Shown: positions 55,201 to 64,000 of the stretch, piece after piece
How the letters are laid out: the number at the start of each line of letters is the position of its first letter
How positions within the stretch are numbered: the stretch's first letter is position 1
Assembly: GCF_900496995.4 (NCBI RefSeq)
Contig: NC_044009.1
Span: 35,735,505 to 35,799,504 of the forward strand
Reading direction: 5' to 3'
Length of the DNA stretch: 64,000 nt
From: Aquila chrysaetos chrysaetos
Lineage: Eukaryota; Chordata; Aves; Accipitriformes; Accipitridae
Notes under the pieces: model-generated
The model's database searches: none
What the model was told of the DNA's origin: nothing
What the model saw: the letters and a program-made list of their open reading frames with translations, nothing else
Made by a program: the position numbers and the translations under genes

Positions 55201-57473
55201 GCTTCTTCCCCAGGCTGTGAGGGCTGCACTATTATGGGGCTTTTGGTGTAGCGCCTGCTACACGTGGAGCCGCAGCCCAGCTTATGCTGGGTGTTGCGTG
55301 CTTTGCCCAGACTGATGGCAGGATTGCCAGGCCTTGTAGGGGTGTAAAGCAGATCCTGTTACTCATTACCTGTCTGTGCTTTGCAGTGGATGTCAGCAGG
55401 AAAGACGGAGGCCTCCATTTACCAGCAGGCCGAGGACGGCAAGACGGAGCTGTCCCTCATGCACTTTGCCATCACCAACCCCAAGTGGCAGCCGCCCCGC
55501 GAGAGCACGGCCTTCATCGGCTTCCTGAAAGAGCGGGTGCACCGGGACAGCAGCGTGGCGCTGGCTCAGCAGGCTGTGCTCCCTGAAAACGCCCTATTTA
55601 GCTCCATCCAGTCCCTGCAGTCGGAGTCGGAGGTGCCCAGGCTGGGGGGCATGCGGGGTGTTCTTGGGGTGCTTGCTGGGTGCTGGCAAACTGATAACCA
55701 GGCCCTCTGGGCAATTTTGCCCTTGCCTGGGCTGTATCTGGAGCTGCAAGTGTAATACATCAGCACTAGTTCGGGTGCTTCTGGGTTTCTGGAGAAGGCA
55801 GCAGGCTGTCCTGGGGCCCTGTGAGCTGGGAGAGGGGCTGAGAGAGCTGAGGTGCCTTAGTTCTCTGTCGCTGGTGGGGATCAGGCCTCCAAGCCTGCAC
55901 AGGACAGTGATTCTCTCCCTTTCAACTCTGCAGCCTCACAGCCTGATTGCCAATGTGATAGCGGGCTCCTCGGCACTGGGCTTCCACATGGGCCGGGACG
56001 GACAGGTCTCTCGCCATCTCTCCGAAGTGGCCTCGGCCCTGCGCTCCTTCTCCCCGCTCCAGTCTGCCCAGCAGCCTCCCAGTGGCTTCCAGACGGTGGG
56101 AAGAGATGGAGAGGGAGCCCAGCCTCGTGGTGCCAGTGCCATGACAGCTTCTGGGTAAGCTGCAGGCTGGAGAGGGGCGGTCGGACACCTTGCAAATTCC
56201 TTAAACCCTTGTCCGATTGCCATCCTGTTCTCCTAGGTGCATGGTGGCATTTGTCTCTGCAGCCTGGGACAGCAAGGGACACGTTCATAAGCAGAGTTAG
56301 GCCCAGGTGCTTAGGCTGGCCCCAAAGGACAGTGTGGGGTTCTGGTGTTCTGTAGGTACCACTGTGGTGAGAAACCCCTGGCAGGGAAGAGGCAGTGTCA
56401 TAGCAGGGCTGGTCACCTTGTGCATCTGGGGAGATGCTACAGAGGGCCTGTTCCTACCCATCCAGGAGTCGATCTCTGCAAGCCTGACATTAGAGCGGAT
56501 TGGGGCTGGGCGGTGTGGGGGACACCTGGGCAGCAAACACCACTTGTGTGTCCCATGGCAGTGCCGATGCGAGGACCGTGAGCTCGGGGAGCAGCGCCTG
56601 GGAGGGTCAGCTACAGAGCATGATCCTGTCGGAGTACGCCTCCACTGAGATGAGTCTCCATGCACTCTACATGCACGAGGTGAGCAGCCTGGAGGTGGGC
56701 CAGCCAGAGGGGTGTGGGGTCAGGGCAGGCAGGACTGGGGTATCCTGTCTAGAGTGACTGGGATACCAGTGTGAGTGTGAGCTGAGACCAGGGTGTGTAC
56801 AGTGCTGTGGAGAGGGTGTGTTTGGGCATCTGGACTCTCGCACGCAGCTGACTCATTCGTGTTTTGGCCTGCAGTTGCACAAGCAGCACGCCCAGCTGGA
56901 GCCTGAGCGGCACACTTGGCACCGTCGAGAGAGTGACGAGAGCGGGGAGAGTGCCCATGAGGAGCTGGACGCTCAGCGGGGTGCCCCCGTCCCCATCCCT
57001 CGCTCTGCCAGCTACCCCTTCTCCTCGCCACGGCAGCCTGCCGAGGAGACAGCCACGCTGCAGACCGGCTTCCAGCGGCGATATGGTGGCATCACAGGTA
57101 CAGGAGCCAGGGCAGAGGTCTGAGCTCCGGGTCAAAGCCCCATATCCGATGCCCTGTATGGACTGGCACGAGCAGCCTGCCTGCCCCTGAAGACTGACAG
57201 TCTCCCAAGCAGCTAATCTTCCTCCTTGCCTCTCCTGCAGACCCGGGCACAGTGCACAGAGCCCCATCACACTTCTCTCGCCTCCCTCTGGGAGGCTGGG
57301 CTGAGGACGGGCAGTCAGCGAGACACCCAGAGCCCGTGCCAGAGGAGAGCTCAGAAGATGAGCTTCCACCACAGATCCACAAGGTAGGGGTGAAGGCTGT
57401 GGCTGAGAGGGGAAACGTGTACTCAGGATGGTCCCGATAGGTGCCGCATCCCCTCTCTGTCTTGCAGGTATAG
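49239..57473 (+). CDS. ATG9A: ATG9A autophagy lipid scramblase
   Basis: Fourteen coding exons: 49239-49341, 49707-49750, 51104-51168, 51461-51622, 51726-51867, 52825-53573, 53942-54095, 54322-54501, 55387-55632, 55934-56154, 56562-56679, 56875-57097, 57241-57383, 57468-57473; 851 residues (human 839). The N-terminus has the sorting motif YQRLE. The core has the family's membrane segments (for example FIFVVAFTTFLISCVDYDI, FLICILVIAGVFWI, the ILWIGIANFLLCPL region, and FFAGSILAVLIALTIYDED). The tail is Ser-rich and ends PPQIHKV. ATG9A vesicles seed autophagosomes, and the protein scrambles phospholipids beside ATG2. Intron 49751-51103 starts ATATCCTTT and ends AC, a U12-type intron. The last coding exon adds a single Val codon before the stop. 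Confidence 0.96.
49751..51103 (+). other. U12-type AT-AC intron of ATG9A
   Basis: The exon ends TTCTCTCGC at 49750 and the intron begins ATATCCTTT, the full minor-spliceosome donor consensus. The 3' end has a branch-site match TCCTTGACT at 51084-51092 (branch A 51090), then AC at 51102-51103, 13 bases on. Splicing here is in phase and gives FFSR-VYNLHQKNG, the conserved ATG9A sequence. No GT-AG alternative restores that sequence. Confidence 0.93.
49990..50760 (-). mobile_element. AT-rich insertion, possible solo LTR fossil
   Basis: An AT-rich island inside the GC-rich U12 intron. On the minus strand it carries a TATA-like signal (near 50145), irregular short repeats and AATAAA-type signals (near 50045 and 50025), in the order expected of a solo LTR. 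No internal genes, target-site duplication or clear TG...CA ends could be fixed. Family and age are unknown, and an ordinary AT-rich intron segment is an alternative. Confidence 0.25.
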
Positions 57474-59774
57474 CCTTGTAGACTGGGGATCTTGTGGGGG
57501 TTGCAGACTGGGAGCCGCCTGGGCAGCAGGATGTGGCATCAGCCTGATTCTTCTCCCGTCCTGAGTGGACAGGATAGTCCTGGGCTCCATTTTGTTGCCA
57601 TCAATTGCCGAAGAGACAAAACTGCCAGGCCAGCGGCTTTGCGGTGGCACCTTGTGTCCAGCCGTGTGTCAAGTCAACGCCACTCTGACTCTTGTGGGGT
57701 GAATGCGTGTGTGAGTACATACATGTGTCTGTGTTCACATCTGTGTCGTCCGTGTTGGAGGATCGCTGCAGAGCCTGCGAAAGCTGACGTGACAGGACTA
57801 GCAGTGGGGAGCTGTGGACTGGCTTGGAGGTGGCGGCAGCAGCTGCTGTTCGAAGGGATGTGAGATGGCACCAGCTCCAGATGTCCGCCCGGAGCTGGGA
57901 TCTGCCTCCAAAACAAAGGCAGGAGCTGTTGAGGGGGGTCTAGCTCAGCCTGTAGCACCACACCTGCCCTGCCTGCAGCGCTGAGGAGGTGCCTAGGACC
58001 ATGGTTACCCTCCCGGAGAGGACCAATGTTGTGCCCCTCAGCCTGGAGGACAGCAGTGGGCAGTCACCCACCCCTCTGCCCAAGCGCCCTGCAGAGGGAT
58101 GGACCCCGGCTCCTGCTGGTGTGGGTAGGGGTGGGATCTAGAGCTGGTGGGAACAGCTCTGGCCAGGATCCAGGGATGCTGCAGCTCTTCCCTGACTCTC
58201 ACGACAGCTGGCCCTTCCCCTGCACACAAGGAAGAGTCAGTGGGGTGAAAGTCCTGGGTCCCTGACATCCCGCCCAGCTGGCAGCCTCTGTGCTGTACCT
58301 CTGGGCTCGCGCAGCATCCTCCCCACTGCGCAGCACCAGTGGGATGCGGGCTGCTAGCGAGCCCTCCTGCAGTGCCAAAGAGACTCCAGCGTGGGGTAAC
58401 CCGGCGTCTCCCGGGAGTGCTCGCAGCCCCCTCGGAGCCCACCCTGAAGGTCTTGTGCTCTGTGTATTGGTTCCCTTCCCCCAGGCATGATAAAGGCTGT
58501 GGTGCATTGGGTCTGTCCTGATGCAGCCGTTTCTGTGGTATCGGGCCTTTCCTGTTCCCCAAGCAAAGGCTTCAGTGTGTCTCGCATCTCACCCAGGGGC
58601 TCCCAGCTCCTCCTTCTCTCCTGAAACCATCCTTTTGCTTGCAGCATGGCTTCAGCTGCTGTGGAGACCATATACCACGTAGCTGGCTCGTGCCTGGTGG
58701 GGCAAGGAGGGGTGCCCTGAACCCAGAAGGGAGAGGCAGGCCCCAGCCCAGCCTTCGGGTGGTGGTGGTAGATTAGGATCCCAGCTGTGCAGCCTGGCCT
58801 CAGACCAGACATTCTCACCATCATTTCGGTTTCCCTCTCTTCTCTTCCAGCGGCAGCTTGTGAGGATCTGCATCCTGGCTAACCCCCGCCAGGGTTTCTT
58901 TCCCCTCCCTCCCTTCCTCCCCTTCCCTCTGGCAGGGGCTGCTTGCTTTTGCCATGACCTCTGTGAGCACCGCAGGCCCTCCTCTGCTGTCCCTGGAGTC
59001 CAGGGCTGCCTCTCTTCCTCTGCCAGGGTTATCACCCTCTGCCCTTTGAGCCTGGGCTGGGTGCATGCTGGGCCACCTGCTCCCAGGGGTACATGCACCC
59101 AGGGCGTGAGCAGGGTTGGGGTGCTCTCGCAGGGGCAGGCCCTTTTGGGGTGGTGGGCTCCCTGCTGCGATGGGGAGGGATGGTCCAGAGCTGCGACTGC
59201 TTTGGGGTCTGTAAGAGACCAAACAGAGCATGCTAAAGCAGAGCTTGGAATGGGGATCAGCTCTTCACTGCTGGGGCCAGGACTGAGCTGGGCAGGGGGT
59301 CTGTGGACCTGGGTGCTGCTGGGGTCCTCCCAAGGAAGAGCAACTGCAACGACTGTGCAGCAGCTCTGGCTCTTGGGGCTGTCATGGCACGTGAAAGGAA
59401 ACTGAAAGCAAATCTCCCAGAAACCCAAGCTTTCCAGTAGCTTTCCCTGCCACTCCGGCTGCCGCTGTGCGCAGGGGTGAGCCTCCCTGTGGCTGTGGGA
59501 TGCTGTGTCTGGGCTTCCCAGCGGACTTGCTGCTGATAGCTAAGCTGGGGCAGGGGGAAAGTCTGGACCTTTCCCTGGGCTGGCAGGGGGGAGAGGCCGG
59601 GCAAGAGCAGGCCCGAGTCCTTGCCGCATGTTGTGCTTGTGTCGTCGGTGTCCCATGTGCATGGCGAGCCACTCTTCCTCATCTCCTCCCAGGGCGTGCG
59701 GGCACGGGGGTCCCTGGGGAGCGCGGTATCGCACACACCCCCCGTGCCCTCGCTGTACAGCTGCATAGCCGTCT
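57474..59774 (+). other. ATG9A 3' UTR
   Basis: About 2.3 kb between the ATG9A stop and the next AATAAA on the strand. It contains no conserved coding sequence. It could also contain unrecognised earlier poly(A) sites with variant signals. Confidence 0.5.
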
Positions 59775-59780
59775 AATAAA
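59775..59780 (+). terminator. Probable ATG9A poly(A) signal
   Basis: AATAAA is the first canonical signal after the ATG9A stop, and the ABCB6 CpG island begins right after it. Confidence 0.6.
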
Positions 59781-59809
59781 GATGGGCTGTATCATCCCTG
59801 CCCGCGTCC

Positions 59810-60700
59810 GAGTCTCCCTTCACCCCGCGGTGCCGAACAGCCCGCCTGGACCCGGCCACGGCGCCGGGGACCGAGGAGGCCGGACGAGCTGGTGCCTGCG
59901 ATGGCGGCCGGAGGCTGCGAGATGCCTGCCGGCTGCTCCTGCTGGGCTGGCGGCTCCACGGAACTCAGTCCCGGCCGGCGGGGGGCCGCGGGGGGGGGAA
60001 GGCAGGAGCTATATTTATCCCTGGGACGGCCGCACCCCGTCCTGCCTGACCTCTGCGGCAGGCAGGGTTCTCGCTGGGGCGGCAGGGGCTATCTGGCACG
60101 GCAGGGCCGGGCCGCCGGCGGCGATAAGCGGGAGCGGGGCACCTCGCCTCGGCTTCGGGGACTCTTCCCCCCACCTTGGCCCCCGGCCCGGGAGTTCGTC
60201 CCGCACCACCGACACCTCCCCATCCCCGGCTCTGCAGGGGGGACGCTTGGGGGGGGGGGGACGCAGGTCCGTGCAGCCTGGGGCTGGGCACCGGGGCCCG
60301 GGGTGGGGGGACGACGACACACACCGGGGGGATGCAGTCCCGGGGTGCGGGCGGAGGTGCAGTCCCAGCTCGGGGAAGGGCGCGGTGCCGGCGCGGGGGC
60401 GGGGAGCGGGGCGGAGCGGCGCCGGGGCCCGGCTGGCGGCGGCTGGCGGCGGTGCGGGGGCCCGGAGCGGGCCGGGGCCGGCGGGCCCGGAGCAGGTGAG
60501 AGGGCGCGGGGCCCCCGGGTGGCGCGGCCGGGGCAGGGCGGCGGGGCCGGCACGGCGGCTGCGCGGGCGGCGGGGCCGCCCCGGGGCCGCCCGTCCCGGG
60601 GCCGAGCGGCGCCGGCACCGCCCGGGCATTGCCCCGGCACGGCCCCCGCCTCGCCCCGGGGTGTCCCTCGCCCTGCCCCAGTGTTACACCGTGCAGGTCC
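59810..60700. promoter_or_regulatory. CpG island promoter of ABCB6
   Basis: Very CpG-rich sequence without TATA box. A noncoding first exon may end at 60495 (GAGCAG then GTGAGA) and splice to CCGGTGACC at 61191, which leads into the ABCB6 ATG; this is inferred from splice consensus only. Confidence 0.55.
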
Positions 60701-61206
60701 CCTGCCTTTGCCCTTGCGTTTCCCCTGCGTGCATCCTCTTGCATCATCCCCCCGCCCCGCCCTGCTGCTCCGTTGCCCCTTGTGCCCCCCCATCCCCCGC
60801 TCAAAACTGGTCCCAGCGCCCCACTGCCTTCCTATCCCTGCGGCTGTCGCTGCCCTCTCATGTCCGAGTGCATCCCCAAGGGGCCGGGTGGCGCGGGGGG
60901 GGGGGGGGGCAGTGCAGCGTTACCCTCGGTCCAGGGCATTGCCAGGGGCCACGAGTGGATCCTGGTGTGGTGCTCACGTCCATCCCCATGCAAAGCTGGC
61001 CCTACTTGCGTGCAGGGCTGCGTGTGTGTTGCATGCAGCGTGTCCCGCGTGTCCGTGTCCGGCGGTGCTTGCCCCGTCCCCGTGCGTGCCCCCCTCTGCT
61101 TGGCTGTGCCATCCTGCCGAGGGTCCCTTTTCGCAGCCGTACCCAACAGCCCATCCTGAGACCTTGCTCCAGCCCCTCTTCTCTCCGCAGCCGGTGACCT
61201 GCCAGG

Positions 61207-64000
61207 ATGGCGGTGCTGGGGGGTTACTGTGAGGGCAACAGCTCCATCGCCCAGGCCTGGGTGCAGCAGGGCTTCCAGCCCTGCTTCTTCTTCACGCTGG
61301 TGCCGGCCGTGCTGCTGAGCGTCTGCCTGCTGCTGGGCGCCCTGCAGTACGCCTGCTACGTCCGCTTCGGCCGCGCCATGGAGCCCAAGTACATCCCCCG
61401 CTCCCGCCTCTACCTCAGCCAGGTCCTGCTGTCCCTGCTGCTGGCCCTGCAGCCCTTCGGCGGGCTGCTGTGGCAAGTGGGGGGGGCCGGGACAGCTCTA
61501 CGGGTACATGTTGCTGCACGCCTGCCTCTGGGCCCTCAGCTGGGGCTGCGCCGTCGCCCTCCTGCAGCTGGAGCATACGCGGGTGCTGGTGCACGACCGG
61601 ACGCGGGGCCATGGCACCGTCCTCCTCCTCTTCTGGGCGCTGGCCTTCGCCGCCGAGAACCTGACCCTGGTGTGCTGGAGGAGCCCGCTGTGGTGGTGGG
61701 CGCTGAAGGACACCAACCAGAAGGTGGGCTGGGGGCTGTGGGCAGGGAAGGGGGGCTTTGCCAAGGGGGGAGGGGTGGGCTGTGGCATCACGGTGCTGGG
61801 GTGGGATGTGCACGCCGTGCCCTGCCATGCCCAGGGTGTGCACGCTCCCGGGTTGCACCCACGTATCTGCCGCATGTCTTGGCCCCGAGCCCAGCTGTCG
61901 CACACATCTCCGTGCCCCCATCCGGCTCAGCTCCCGCTTCTGCCTGGCCCAGCCCCAGGTGCAGAGGCAGGGGGTGTCTGCCTGCTCCCCACAGCCCTTT
62001 ACCCCCTTGCTCCCCCCGCGGGGTAGGGACACCCCAAGCCAGAGGGCACAGAGCGAGATGTGGCAGGGAGGAAGGAAGGGGTCGGGGTGCTTCCTGAGGT
62101 GCTGTGCTCAGCCAGGGGCATCCCGCTGAGCTGCGTGGGGTGTCCCCTCTCCCCTATCTGCAGTGCACCCCATCCCTGTGCCCCGATCCTTGCCTCTCTC
62201 AGCTCATACCCATCGCATGCCTGGCCGGGCTGTGCCAAGGGCCAGCTGCGGCGCTGACCCCCTGCTCTCCGTCCAGGTGCAGTTTGGCTTCTGGCTGCTG
62301 CGTTACATCTGCACGTTCATGCTCTTCATCCTGGGCATGAAGGCCCCGGGGCTACCCCGCAAGCCCTACATGCTGCTGGTCAATGAGGAGGAGCGGGATG
62401 TGGAGAACAGCCAGGTGAGTCCCAGGGCTGGAGCAGTTTGGGGACATGGTGAGGGAGGAGCTGGGGACAAAATGGAAATACAGCTGCCCTGGGATCAGCA
62501 TCTTCAGGAGACCAGGGAGGAGCAAGGGTTAGGGCTGCCCAAGCTCCCCGCCTGCTGTTAGCAGCCTGCGGCCCTGCTGGGAGGATGGAGTGGGGACCCT
62601 GAGAGGACGGGGCTGGGTTTCTTGGTGGGGTGTTCCCTGGGGCCATTGCCAGCTGGACTGGGGTGCCGGGGGAGTGACGCCTTGCTCTGCTGTCCCCTAG
62701 CCGCTCCTGCCTGACGCCAGCAGGACCACCTCCACCTGGAAGGATTTCCGGAGGAAGCTGCGGCTGCTGGTGCCATACTTGTGGCCGAAGGGCAACCACC
62801 TGCTGCAGGGGCTGGTGCTGTTCTGCATGGCGCTCATGGGGCTGGAGCGCGCCATCAACGTCTTCGTCCCCATCTACTACAAGAACATTGGTGAGGGGCC
62901 TGGAGCTCGGCGTGTGAGGCTGCCCACGGCCTCACCAAGTGCTGGGGGGTGTTGCGAGTGACCTGGGGGGCTGCAGGGACCTGGTAGGAGCAGGGTCCGG
63001 GGGGGTCAGGGAGCAGTGCTGGGTGCTGCAGCTGGTTCCCGGGGGGCACCCATCGATGCTCCCTGACCCTCCACCCTGACCCTTGCCACCCTCTCCCCAG
63101 TGAACGAGCTGACGGAGGGTGCTCCCTGGCACACCCTGGCCTGGACTGTCTGCATTTACGTGGGGCTGAAGTTCCTGCAGGGTGGAGGTGCTGGTAAGGA
63201 CTGCTGGGAAGGACGGGGCACTGGGGAGAGACAGCATGGGGCACATCATGCCGGGGCTGGGGTGGCCGGGGATGCCCTTATGTCCCCATCACTGCTGCTC
63301 TCTCTTGGGAGCAGCAACCAGGGCTGGTCCGGTTTGGAGATAGCAGGGGGGTCCCATCCCAAATCCCTCTTTCCCAGCTGGGCTTTCTGAGCTAGCTCCA
63401 TGCCCCCGTGGCGCCGGTCCCCGCTGACCATCCTGTGGTGCCCCGCAGGCTCCACCGGCTTCGTGAGCAACTTGCGCACCTTCCTGTGGGTGTGGGTGCA
63501 GCAGTTCACCAACCGGCAGGTGCAGGTGCAGCTCTTCGCCCACCTGCACGGGCTGTCCCTGCGCTGGCACCTGGGGCGTCGCACCGGTGAGGTTCTGCGC
63601 AGCGTGGACCGGGGCACCAGCAGCATCAACAGCCTGCTCAGGTCAGAGCGTGCCCACAGCGGCTGGTGGGTGGCCGGGCAGCCCCACTGGGCCAGGCTGA
63701 TGCGCCATCCCCTTTCCCGCCCCACAGCTACATCGTCTTCAGCATCATCCCCACCATTGCAGACATCGTCATCAGCATCGTTTACTTCACCTCGGTCTTC
63801 AGCGCCTGGTTTGGCCTCATCATCTTCGTGTGTATGAGCCTCTACCTGAGTGAGTGGGGGGGTCGGGGTGCAGGGGTGTCGTGCCAGGCTGTGGGGCAGC
63901 GGGCGCCTGCCAACACAGCCCCCTCCTGCCCGCAGCTTTGACCATCTTCATCACTGAGTGGAGGACCAAGTACCGACGGGACATGAACACGCGGGACAAT
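61207..64000 (+). CDS. ABCB6: ABCB6 half-transporter, 5' part
   Basis: Exons: 61207-61723, 62277-62414, 62701-62890, 63101-63193, 63449-63641, 63728-63849, 63936-64000 (runs off the edge before the nucleotide-binding domain). The N-terminus [13 protein letters not shown] keeps the Cys8/Cys26 pair and an N-glycosylation site that are features of mammalian ABCB6. A TMD0 with several membrane helices follows, then the ABC transmembrane domain ([47 protein letters not shown]). Family role: ATP-driven export linked to porphyrins in lysosome-related organelles, plasma membrane and mitochondria. The first exon has one base too many for the frame, in a run of eight G at 61479-61486; without it the frame continues [14 protein letters not shown]. 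The ATG has a good context (AGGATGG). Confidence 0.94.

Noticed and set aside
59467-61232. Long overlapping open frames (446 and 576 codons) upstream of ABCB6
   Set aside because: They lie in a CpG island, are Gly/Pro/Arg/Ala-rich in every frame, and match no family. GC-rich DNA lacks stop codons by chance.

Overview
The window is vertebrate nuclear DNA, most probably from a bird. It is GC-rich, has compact introns (mostly 80 to 1000 bases), CpG-island promoters and no mammalian-type SINEs. Eight protein families lie in the order of human 2q35: PTPRN, DNAJB2, alpha-tubulin, STK16, GLB1L, ANKZF1, ATG9A, ABCB6. The genes were identified by reading their exons. Bird rather than another sauropsid is an inference from compactness and base composition; no diagnostic CR1 repeat was recognised.

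Layout: the 3' part of PTPRN (+, 1-3416) carries a miR-153 hairpin in one intron. It lies tail-to-tail with DNAJB2 (-, 5433-8801, promoter near 10000). Behind the DNAJB2 promoter are two decayed exons of a second DNAJ-like copy (10929-11437), then about 9 kb in which no gene was found. Two tandem alpha-tubulin genes follow (+, 21566-25358 and 27407-31082); they share a nearly identical 3' end. STK16 (-, 32741-35222) has a minisatellite in intron 1 and lies head-to-head with GLB1L (+, 36220-41735). ANKZF1 (-, 42483-48742) lies head-to-head with ATG9A (+, 49239-57473). ABCB6 (+, from 61207) runs off the right edge.

The genes are not a pathway but a conserved gene-dense block: a secretory-granule receptor, a co-chaperone, tubulins, a Golgi-associated kinase, a beta-galactosidase-like enzyme, a ribosome quality-control hydrolase, the autophagy scramblase and a porphyrin-linked ABC transporter. 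Two pairs probably share bidirectional CpG promoters (STK16/GLB1L and ANKZF1/ATG9A), and PTPRN/DNAJB2, tubulin/STK16 and GLB1L/ANKZF1 converge.

Most notable: a textbook AT-AC (U12-type) intron in ATG9A; three GC-AG introns in three genes; the fossil DNAJ copy; the tubulin conversion tract; a GLB1L stop codon lying inside its poly(A) signal; and apparent one-base insertions in PTPRN and ABCB6 at short homopolymers, probably assembly errors. All 77 coding introns were placed by frame and homology by eye; coordinates should be good to the base except where stated.
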